Source: an uncultured Rhodocyclaceae bacterium (GTDB taxonomy: Bacteria > Pseudomonadota > Gammaproteobacteria > Burkholderiales > Rhodocyclaceae). From it: DNA of 12,849 nucleotides. Of this stretch, positions 7,615-12,849 are shown piece after piece. Made by a program: the position numbers and the translations under genes. The notes beneath the pieces are model-generated. The model saw nothing but the letters and a program-made list of their open reading frames with translations. It had not been told where the DNA came from and made no database searches. The stretch lies in contig CAIYZZ010000536.1 in the NCBI GenBank assembly GCA_903930805.1, positions 1-12,849 on the forward strand, given 5' to 3'. Within the stretch, counting starts at the first letter, position 1. Each line of letters starts with the position of its first letter.

Positions 7615-8459
7615 TGGGCCAGGGTGCGGTGCCGTACCAACACGCGCGCCTTGTCCTTGAAGTGAGCGGCAAGATTCTCGGCAAGCCAGACCGAGCGGTG
7701 CTGGCCGCCGGTGCAGCCGAGGGCGACGGTGAGGTAGGAGCGGTTGTCGCGAATATAGGCTGGCAGCCAGTCGTCCACATAACGGCGGATGTCTTCGAAC
7801 ATCTTGAGCACTTCGGGTTGGTCGGTGAGGAACTTGATGACTTCGGCATCGCGTCCGGTCAGCGGCCGTAGCAGGGGATCGTAGTGGGGATTGGGCAGGC
7901 AGCGCACGTCGAACACCAGATCGGCGTCGAGCGGCAGGCCATACTTGAAGCCGAAGGATTCGAACAGCAGAGTCAACCCACTGCCGCCCGATATGGCCAG
8001 CGCAACAAAATCCTTGATCATCGCGCGCAGGGCATTCGGTCGAATGTTGCTGGTGTCGATACTGTGCCCGAGGTTTTTCAGCGTTTCGAGCGCCTCGCGC
8101 TCACGCGCGATGGCCTCGGCCAGTGTGCTCTCGCCAGCGGCCATTGGGTGGCGCCGCCGTGTTTCGGAAAAGCGCTGGATCAGCACATCGTCGCGTGCGT
8201 CGAGGAAGATGAAGCGCACGGCTACTCCGCCGGATTCCAATTGGCGCAGTTGCGTTGGCAGGGCGGCGATCGAGGTACCACCACGCATATCGACTGCCAC
8301 GGCCACATGCTCATGGCCTTCGAGCCGCAAATGCTCGACCAACTCGCCGAGCAGCGGCGCGGGCAGGTTGTCGACACAGTAATAACCGGCATCCTCAAGC
8401 ACGTTCAAGGCGATGGATTTGCCGGAGCCGGACAAACCACTGATGAGTACGAGTTGCAT
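7611..8459 (-). CDS. rapZ: RapZ/YvcJ-family nucleotide-binding protein
   Basis: The protein has 282 residues, close to the usual length. The Walker A loop G-L-S-G-S-G-K-S is at 8-15, Y-Y-C-V-D-N-L-P follows, and a Walker B-like A-V-D-M-R-G is near 55-60. The C-terminal domain carries V-R-C-L-P-N-P-H-Y and the signature G-C-T-G-G-Q-H-R-S-V at about 248-257. In E. coli RapZ is an RNA-binding adaptor that directs RNase E to the GlmZ sRNA and so sets GlmS levels; in other bacteria it is a nucleotide-binding protein with a less defined role. I chose the ATG at 8459 because the family begins M-x-L-V-L-I-S-G; an in-frame TTG at 8483 would add eight residues. It is the first gene of a four-gene overlapping operon. 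It is not flanked by hprK or ptsN within the window. Confidence 0.95.
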   Translation of the reverse strand: MQLVLISGLSGSGKSIALNVLEDAGYYCVDNLPAPLLGELVEHLRLEGHEHVAVAVDMRGGTSIAALPTQLRQLESGGVAVRFIFLDARDDVLIQRFSETRRRHPMAAGESTLAEAIAREREALETLKNLGHSIDTSNIRPNALRAMIKDFVALAISGGSGLTLLFESFGFKYGLPLDADLVFDVRCLPNPHYDPLLRPLTGRDAEVIKFLTDQPEVLKMFEDIRRYVDDWLPAYIRDNRSYLTVALGCTGGQHRSVWLAENLAAHFKDKARVLVRHRTLAQ

Positions 8460-8530
8460 GGGGTGACAAAGTAGGGAAAACAAGCCCTATGGTAGCATCG
8501 GCCGCCCTTTCAAAGAGACAGCAGCAGACG

Positions 8531-9073
8531 ATGCCACGCCAGGTTTTTCGCTGGAAATCACGCCACGCCATGGCTGGGGCACCCGCATTTCTTCACCCCT
8601 GGCTTGCCGACCCCGCCTCTCTAACCGCCCGCATCGTTGCCCGTTGCCAGCAGTTTCAGGTGCGCGTACTGCGCGAGACGCGCGCGTTGCCGTTTGCCGA
8701 CGAACGCGGCCTGATTGGTTTGCCGCCGGGGCGCCATGCCTGGATGCGCGAGGTGTTGCTGATTGCCGATGGCGTGCCGGTGGTGTTCGCCCACAGTGTG
8801 CTGGCACCTCGCGATCTCACGGGGGCCTGGCACATGGCGCAAGCCATCGGCAGCCGACCACTCGGCGCTGCCCTGTTTGCCGATCCGGGCATCTGTCGCG
8901 GGCCGCTGCAGGCCGCGCGCCTGACACAGGTTCATCCGCTGCACCGTCATGCCGCTGCTGCTGTCGGCGTGGCACTGCCAACCCTCTGGGGCCGGCGCTC
9001 GCGTTTTTCCCGCTTGGGCCGACCACTGCTGGTCACCGAAGTTTTTCTGCCGGGCATCGCCCGGCTCGGCTAA
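8531..9073 (+). CDS. ubiC: Chorismate lyase UbiC
   Basis: UbiC cleaves chorismate to 4-hydroxybenzoate and pyruvate, the committed step of ubiquinone ring synthesis. From this start the protein has 180 residues. It shows W-L-A-D-P-A-S-L-T near 24-32, the W-M-R-E-V-L-L segment with R73 (matching substrate-binding Arg76 of E. coli UbiC), P-L-G-A-A-L-F at 110-116, the L-W-G-R-R-S-R-F signature at 152-159, and L-L-V-T-E-V-F-L-P with E170 (matching E. coli Glu155). ATG codons at 8489 and 8570 are also possible starts; the conserved part begins at about residue 20, so the choice is uncertain. It is divergent from rapZ with a short shared upstream region. A secreted unknown protein follows 14 bp after its stop. 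Cytoplasmic. Confidence 0.92.
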   Translation: MPRQVFRWKSRHAMAGAPAFLHPWLADPASLTARIVARCQQFQVRVLRETRALPFADERGLIGLPPGRHAWMREVLLIADGVPVVFAHSVLAPRDLTGAWHMAQAIGSRPLGAALFADPGICRGPLQAARLTQVHPLHRHAAAAVGVALPTLWGRRSRFSRLGRPLLVTEVFLPGIARLG

Positions 9074-9087
9074 TCTGGACCACCCAC

Positions 9088-9576
9088 ATGATCCGTCGCA
9101 AACTGCTGTTGGTTTTAGCCTGCATGAGCGCAGTTGCCTCAGTTGCCTTTGCCGCCCCCCCAAATTCCAAGGAGGGGCCGGTCGAAATTATCGGTGCCGA
9201 GTTTGGCATCTTCGACGCCAGCAACCCGAAAGAACTGGTTTTCGAACCCACTGACGTTGTTCCTCACAAGGAGGGCCAGCGCTACGGCTGGACCATCGAG
9301 GTGCGCACCACCAGGCGCAGCCTTGCCGTTCGTGAGGAGTACCTTCTGCCGACGGCGGCGACCGAGGCCGGCCCCACTGGTAGCCTGACGGGCAGTTCTT
9401 CCATGAATATTCCCTTGCCGCGCCGTAACCAGGTGAGCCAGCGGCAACTCGTGCCTGTGAATGGCAGGATCTACGGCGAATGGGCGATCGGCCCGAACGA
9501 GCCTGCCGGTCGCCGCCATCTCCAGGTCATTGTCGAAGGCCAGTTGGGCGCGAGTTTCGACTACGAGGTGAAATAG
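9088..9576 (+). CDS. Secreted or periplasmic protein of unknown function (162 aa)
   Basis: I do not recognise this family. The ATG at 9088 opens a textbook Sec signal peptide: M-I-R-R-K, a hydrophobic core L-L-L-V-L-A-C, and a likely cut after A-F-A near residue 22. The mature part, about 140 residues, is rich in alternating hydrophobic residues (for example V-E-I-I-G-A-E-F-G-I-F and G-W-T-I-E-V-R-T) and ends D-Y-E-V-K, which suggests a beta-sandwich. It has no cysteine after the signal region, no heme motif and no lipobox at a plausible site. It follows ubiC by 14 bp and may be co-transcribed with it, with only a weak ribosome site. The stop codon overlaps an inverted copy of the dispersed repeat. 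Confidence 0.78.
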   Translation: MIRRKLLLVLACMSAVASVAFAAPPNSKEGPVEIIGAEFGIFDASNPKELVFEPTDVVPHKEGQRYGWTIEVRTTRRSLAVREEYLLPTAATEAGPTGSLTGSSSMNIPLPRRNQVSQRQLVPVNGRIYGEWAIGPNEPAGRRHLQVIVEGQLGASFDYEVK

Positions 9577-9595
9577 TCGGCGCTGGCGGGACGGC
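9575..9595 (-). repeat. Dispersed GC-rich short repeat, copy 4 (inverted)
   Basis: Read on the minus strand, these 21 bases are identical to 5563-5583. The repeat begins inside the TAG stop codon of the unknown secreted protein gene and runs into the intergenic region. Confidence 0.8.
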
Positions 9596-9775
9596 GGGTT
9601 ACGATCCACAACAGGGCCGGCGAGGTTTTCAGATCCTATGCCTGCTTTGCAGCGAGTCCAGTTATTCACGATGACGAACGCATCAGATCTGAGCGGCGGC
9701 TTGGAGTCGCTTAAGGTTCATTTAAGGCAGCGGTGACAGACTACCTTACCTCGATACTGACTAAGGATGTTGCTG

Positions 9776-10267
9776 ATGCGCCCTATCCGCGATCTTTTTA
9801 TACCTTCACTGCTGATCGTTCTAGCAGGCGCCGGAATGGTGCCTCAGGCGATAGGTGCCGACGTCACCTATCGCAATGACGTTCGTCCACTACTAAAGAA
9901 CCTTTGCGGGGAATGCCATGGAGATACCTCACCGACACTCGCCGAATTCAACCTGAACAATGAATACTATAAGAAAGAAAAGCTGGGGCCTCGTCTTGTT
10001 TCCTATGAGGAATTGCTTCAATTTGTTGTTTATCCCGAGACGGGAGCCTTGATGCGCCGTCTTGACGATGGCACAAATCGAGCGGACCGAGCGCCGGGCA
10101 ACATGCACAAGCACTTGGGTGAGACCGATGCCGAACGCGCCAGTAATTTTAGGATGCTCAAGTCCTGGATAGGTGAAGATGGATGGAATCTCAATCGCTG
10201 GAAGGCGGCAGACAACCTGCCCGCCGTTACGAAGGAGCAAATGAACAAGCTCCAACTGAAGTATTGA
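9776..10267 (+). CDS. Monoheme c-type cytochrome, periplasmic
   Basis: From this start the protein has 163 residues. The Sec signal peptide spans about residues 1-28 (R-P-I-R at the N-terminus, hydrophobic core, ending A-I-G-A before D-V-T-Y). One heme c site C-G-E-C-H is at 44-48, inside D-V-R-P-L-L-K-N-L-C-G-E-C-H. A second axial ligand could be M93 in G-A-L-M-R-R-L-D-D-G or M110 in P-G-N-M-H. I prefer the ATG at 9776 because TAAGGA sits 8 bp before it; an ATG at 9767 would overlap that site. The D-V-x-P-L-L-x-x-x-C-x-x-C-H form with G-P-R and L-M-R-R-L-D-D-G is a cytochrome type I associate with partner b561 proteins, and a broken b561 gene follows 23 bp later. About 200 bp upstream (9577-9775) hold only the repeat end and no recognisable promoter. 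Confidence 0.88.
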   Translation: MRPIRDLFIPSLLIVLAGAGMVPQAIGADVTYRNDVRPLLKNLCGECHGDTSPTLAEFNLNNEYYKKEKLGPRLVSYEELLQFVVYPETGALMRRLDDGTNRADRAPGNMHKHLGETDAERASNFRMLKSWIGEDGWNLNRWKAADNLPAVTKEQMNKLQLKY

Positions 10268-10290
10268 CCTTTCCCGAGGGTATCGCACCT

Positions 10291-10797
10291 ATGCAACGGA
10301 GTCTTATCTGGGATCTGCCCACCCGAGTGTTTCACTGGACATTGGCTTCGAGCTTTGTGTTGACATGACTCACAAGCGAGGCGGATCGATGGCGCTCCGT
10401 GCACGTCTTCCTTGGCTATTTGATCTTGGGGCTGGTGCTATTTCGGCTCGTGTGGGGGTTTACTGGCTCACACTTCTCGCGCTTTGCAAGCTTCCCGTTT
10501 AGTCCCAAGGAGGCCATCGACTACCTGAAACAAGTTGCCACGGGCCATGCACCTCGCCATGTGGGTCACAACCCGGCAGGCAGTCTGGCGATCTACATGC
10601 TCTTGGCGCTGGCCATAGGGGTCGGCATCACGGGCATCATTACGTTGGGCGGCGATGAGCAGCAGGGAATCGCAGCAGGTTGGCTTATTCGTACTCGTCG
10701 TCTTCATTCTTCCATCTGCGATGCTCAACGGTCTTGCCTAAGTAGCGAGTCGCTGCTGCCCACAGCCTGTGGTATGGTTTTGCCAACTGCAAAGTAA
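10291..10797 (+). pseudogene. Cytochrome b561-type membrane cytochrome, broken by an in-frame stop and C-terminal loss
   Basis: The reading frame starts well: GAGGG about 10 bp before the ATG, then M-Q-R-S-L-I-W-D-L-P-T-R-V-F-H-W, the N-terminal signature of prokaryotic b561 with heme ligand H15. Codon 26 is TGA at 10366-10368. The same frame then continues with L-T-S-E-A-D-R-W-R-S-V-H-V-F-L-G-Y, L-V-W-G-F-T-G, V-G-H-N-P-A-G-S and T-L-G-G-D-E-Q-Q-G, all family-like. After about 10675 the likeness stops, and the last two helices with their heme ligands are missing. The final codons run into the antisense of an integrase fragment. An intact version would pass electrons between quinone and the cytochrome c encoded 23 bp upstream. 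Two independent lesions argue for a true pseudogene rather than a sequencing error. Confidence 0.85.
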
Positions 10798-10955
10798 CGC
10801 ACCCACCAATACTTGCTTGCCTCAAGCTGATAGATGAACAGCTTTTCGGGATAGCCTGTGATGTAGGTGATAGAGGATTGGATAGGCAGTGTCTTGTGAC
10901 GCTGTTTTTGCTTTTTAGTAGCAGAGGTCTTAGCTACTTTTGATAACCTTCCCAT
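10725..10955 (-). pseudogene. 5' fragment of an integrase-like gene (mobile-element remnant)
   Basis: The ORF has 76 codons. The first 60 (10776-10955) look like the N-terminal arm-binding part of a tyrosine integrase: a basic start (M-G-R-L-S-K-V-A-K-T then K-K-Q-K-Q-R-H-K), and Y-P-E-K-L-F-I-Y-Q-L-E-A-S-K-Y-W-W-V-R-Y-F. Such proteins normally continue for 300 or more residues with the R-H-R-Y catalytic domain. Here the sequence after V-G-K-T turns into antisense of the neighbouring b561 pseudogene and stops, so the junction lies roughly at 10740-10776. It is 177 bp from the 3' end of tRNA-Pro, a common integration site. The family call comes from memory of the pattern and is moderately secure; the truncation is clear if the call is right. 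Confidence 0.6.
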
Positions 10956-11044
10956 TGCGCTACTGTACGCTCAATAGCCTGCTGCGCCTAGCATTACGCG
11001 ATATTGAGGCGAGAACTAAAGAATTTGTGGCGCAAGAACACGCT

Positions 11045-11075
11045 AAAAGTAGTACAGCTAAAGCGTACTACTTTT
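11045..11075. repeat. Perfect 11-bp inverted repeat, possible terminator or element-end structure
   Basis: AAAAGTAGTAC at 11045-11055 and GTACTACTTTT at 11065-11075 are exact inverted copies around a 9-base loop. The stem is AT-rich and ends in TTTT on both strands, so it could act as a weak bidirectional terminator, or be a protein-binding site at the end of the decayed element. CTACTTTTGA at the right arm (11068-11077) recurs at 10934-10943, just before the integrase fragment start. The interval 10956-11132 holds no convincing gene. Confidence 0.7.
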
Positions 11076-11132
11076 GACCAAAAAGAGCTAGTGGTTACTT
11101 ACACTGTAAAGCCCGTAAACACTAGGGTTTAT

Positions 11133-11209
<77 letters not shown>

Positions 11210-11239
11210 AATCATGCGGCAACCGCCTTGTCACAATCC

Positions 11240-12211
11240 TTAGTGACGCCTAGCAACCGCAAAGTCTGATAATTCTATCAGAGCACCCAGATAATTGGTG
11301 CGCGGCAATGAACTCAGTGCCCGCTTGGCCTGATCTGACTCTGCCTTTGCCACAGCCATTGCAGCGTCAAGCGCTCCCGTTGCCTTGACAGCGTGAATGA
11401 TTTCCTGAAAGTTCTCGCGCCCTCCCTCCTCCAGTGCGGCACGCACCATCTCCGATTGGGTAGGGTTCCCCGTCTTGATGACGTGAATCAGCGGCAGTGT
11501 CGGTTTGCCTTCAGCAAGATCATCGCCAAGATTTTTGCCGATTTCACCTTCCTCCCCGGAATAGTCGAGAACGTCATCCACAATCTGGAATGCGGTTCCC
11601 AGATGCGTCCCGTAGTTGGCTAGGCCAGTTTCCACCTCAGACGAAGCATTACCAAGAATCGCCCCCAAACGCGCCGAAGCCTCGAATAGTTTTGCAGTCT
11701 TGTAACGCACAACCCGTAAATAGTCCTCGAAACTGACATCCGCGTTGTGGCAGTTCATCAATTGCAGAACTTCACCCTCGGCTATTACGTTGGTTGCATC
11801 GGCAAGGACCTGCATGACACGCATACTACCTAAACCAACCATCATCTGAAAGGCACGCGAATAAAGAAAATCACCTACCAGAACACTTGCCGCGTTACCG
11901 AACTGAGCATTTGCCGTTTTTCGGCCACGCCGCAATGCTGACTCATCCACGACATCGTCGTGCAGCAAAGTCGCAGTATGGATGAACTCCACCACCGCAG
12001 CCAGTTCGCAATGCTGAGTCCCCCTGTACGTGGTTGCACCGGCCGCCAACAGCAGGAGGGCAGGGCGTATGCGTTTCCCCCCGCTCGTAATAATGTACTC
12101 GGCCACCTGACTCACCAAAGGCACATCAGAATGAAGTCGTGCTCGGATTGCCGTGTCGACTGATTGCATATCGCTTGCGACAAGGGAGTAAATGGATGAA
12201 AGATTCAACAT
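11240..12211 (-). CDS. ispB: Octaprenyl diphosphate synthase
   Basis: IspB extends farnesyl diphosphate with isopentenyl diphosphate units to make the long side chain of ubiquinone. The 323-residue protein has G-G-K-R-I-R-P at 44-50, the first aspartate-rich motif L-L-H-D-D-V-V-D-E at 82-90 (D85, D86, D89) followed by [16 protein letters not shown] at 105-117, G-E-V-L-Q-L, and the second motif Q-I-V-D-D-V-L-D-Y at 209-217. These bind Mg-diphosphate. The start at 12211 aligns well with E. coli IspB (M-N-L-x-x-I at the N-terminus); the later Met at residue 15 would remove a conserved segment. The octaprenyl length is inferred from family and lineage. It is divergent from rplU, with 136 bp between the start codons, and tRNA-Pro follows. 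Cytoplasmic. Confidence 0.96.
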   Translation of the reverse strand: MLNLSSIYSLVASDMQSVDTAIRARLHSDVPLVSQVAEYIITSGGKRIRPALLLLAAGATTYRGTQHCELAAVVEFIHTATLLHDDVVDESALRRGRKTANAQFGNAASVLVGDFLYSRAFQMMVGLGSMRVMQVLADATNVIAEGEVLQLMNCHNADVSFEDYLRVVRYKTAKLFEASARLGAILGNASSEVETGLANYGTHLGTAFQIVDDVLDYSGEEGEIGKNLGDDLAEGKPTLPLIHVIKTGNPTQSEMVRAALEEGGRENFQEIIHAVKATGALDAAMAVAKAESDQAKRALSSLPRTNYLGALIELSDFAVARRH

Positions 12212-12281
12212 TGGCTTTCTGGATCTGGTGGCGGTAACGCTCCCCCCACCCCATCAATTCATCAGTGATGGTACGTGTTTA

Positions 12282-12310
12282 TTGACTAGGGACATCTCGT
12301 CCAGTATGAT
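12282..12310 (+). promoter_or_regulatory. Sigma70-type promoter of rplU-rpmA
   Basis: A -35 box TTGACT at 12282-12287 and a -10 box TATGAT at 12305-12310 are separated by exactly 17 bp, with five of six consensus bases in each. Transcription should start near 12317, giving a leader of about 30 bases before rplU, with GGAG at 12338-12341 as its ribosome site. A strong promoter is expected for ribosomal protein genes. Confidence 0.85.
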
Positions 12311-12347
12311 AGCGCGTTATCTTGAACATATTTTTTCGGAGTCCAAC

Positions 12348-12659
12348 ATGTATGCGGTCATAAGAACCGGTGGCAAACAGTATCGCGTTTCTGCCGGTGC
12401 AAAAATCAAAGTAGAACAGATACCGGCAGGTGTAGGCGCTGAGGTTTCCTTGGATCAAGTGCTGATGATTGGCGAAGGGGAAACCGTGAAGATCGGTACT
12501 CCGGTGTTGTCTGGCGCCACTGTCACCGCCAAGGTAATTTCGCAAGGCCGCCATCCTAAGGTCAAGATTTTCAAAATGCGGCGTCGCAAGCACTATCAAA
12601 AGCATCAGGGACACCGGCAGAACTATACAGAACTTGAAATCGGCATTATCAGCGCCTGA
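12348..12659 (+). CDS. rplU: 50S ribosomal protein L21
   Basis: The protein is 103 residues, the same length as E. coli L21, a 23S rRNA-binding protein of the large subunit. It begins [14 protein letters not shown], and carries [14 protein letters not shown] and the basic C-terminal signature [19 protein letters not shown]. The ATG at 12348 follows GGAG with 6 bp spacing; an in-frame extension back to 12192 crosses the promoter and is not real. It is the first gene of the rplU-rpmA pair, which in many bacteria continues into the GTPase gene obgE beyond this window. Confidence 0.98.
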   Translation: MYAVIRTGGKQYRVSAGAKIKVEQIPAGVGAEVSLDQVLMIGEGETVKIGTPVLSGATVTAKVISQGRHPKVKIFKMRRRKHYQKHQGHRQNYTELEIGIISA

Positions 12660-12679
12660 TTTCAGGCTGGGAGATCAAC

Positions 12680-12849
12680 ATGGCACATAAAAAAGCAGGT
12701 GGCAGTTCCCGTAATGGCCGCGATTCCGAGTCTAAGCGTCTTGGCGTAAAGCGCTACGGTGGGCAACTCATACCCGCTGGCAGCATTATTGTTCGCCAGC
12801 GTGGCACGAAGTTTCATCCTGGTGATAACGTTGGCATCGGCAAGGACCA
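12680..12849 (+). CDS. rpmA: 50S ribosomal protein L27, N-terminal part (3' end outside window)
   Basis: 56 complete codons are present, about two thirds of the usual 85 or so. The start [16 protein letters not shown] is the invariant L27 N-terminus, which reaches towards the peptidyl transferase centre, and L-G-V-K-R-Y-G-G-Q and [12 protein letters not shown] follow. GGGAG at 12669-12673 lies 6 bp before the ATG. It follows rplU by 20 bp and is surely in the same transcript. There is no N-terminal extension of the kind cleaved in Firmicutes. Confidence 0.98.
   Translation, partial: MAHKKAGGSSRNGRDSESKRLGVKRYGGQLIPAGSIIVRQRGTKFHPGDNVGIGKD

Noticed and set aside
7955..7966. Bases resembling the tRNA-Pro T-loop (GATTCGAAC) as a possible second att site
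   Set aside because: The match is about nine bases, lies within the conserved rapZ coding sequence and is flanked by no further tRNA similarity.
9576..9595. Dispersed repeat as a CRISPR repeat
   Set aside because: Copies are not regularly spaced, lie in coding and intergenic DNA, and no cas genes are present.
10366..10368. TGA in the b561 gene as a selenocysteine or programmed readthrough codon
   Set aside because: b561 proteins have no known redox selenocysteine here, I see no strong stem-loop just after the codon, and the gene also lacks its C-terminal half, so decay explains it better.
11220..11229. GC-rich GCGG/CCGC hairpin between ispB and tRNA-Pro as a terminator
   Set aside because: The stem is only four base pairs and no T-run follows on the minus strand, so readthrough into the tRNA is more likely.
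12192..12347. In-frame N-terminal extension of rplU
   Set aside because: It crosses the sigma70-type promoter, and the remaining 103 residues match the normal full length of L21 with a good ribosome site.

Overview
The window looks like chromosome from a betaproteobacterium. I favour Rhodocyclales or a close relative, but this is inferred from gene content and neighbourhoods, not from a marker-gene match. It is GC-rich over the first 9.6 kb and visibly more AT-rich from about 9.6 to 12.8 kb. The IspB (octaprenyl-type) and UbiC/UbiX genes fit a ubiquinone-making proteobacterium, and the divergent ispB / rplU-rpmA arrangement is a familiar proteobacterial one.

Positions 1-5690, all minus strand, read as one likely transcription unit. 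In order of transcription it holds an RND membrane-fusion lipoprotein, an RND inner-membrane pump, a PIMT-like methyltransferase, a single-domain rhodanese and a TolC-family outer-membrane channel that runs off the left edge. Together the first, second and last genes supply all three parts of a tripartite efflux pump. Position 5830-6135 (plus) is an orphan 101-residue protein with a near-perfect Shine-Dalgarno sequence.

Positions 6139-8459 (minus) are a tightly overlapped operon: rapZ, a NusG-domain-II membrane-anchored protein, a Gx-family (Hpre_diP_synt_I) membrane protein, and the flavin prenyltransferase ubiX. Divergent from it are ubiC (chorismate lyase) and a secreted protein of unknown function.

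Positions 9577-11132 look like a worn accessory stretch. They hold a monoheme cytochrome c, a cytochrome b561 gene broken by an in-frame TGA and missing its C-terminal half, the 5' fragment of an integrase-like gene, a strong AT-rich inverted repeat, and then tRNA-Pro(CGG), whose 3' end faces this debris. This fits decay of an element integrated at the tRNA gene.

Positions 11133-12849 are core genome: tRNA-Pro, ispB on the minus strand, a clear sigma70-type promoter, then rplU and the start of rpmA on the plus strand. Three ubiquinone-pathway enzymes (UbiC, UbiX, IspB) sit in this one window, although in separate transcription units.

The most unexpected nucleotide-level signal is a short GC-rich repeat. 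It occurs twice inside the membrane-fusion gene, once just upstream of it, and once inverted about 3.8 kb away at the stop codon of the unknown secreted protein gene.
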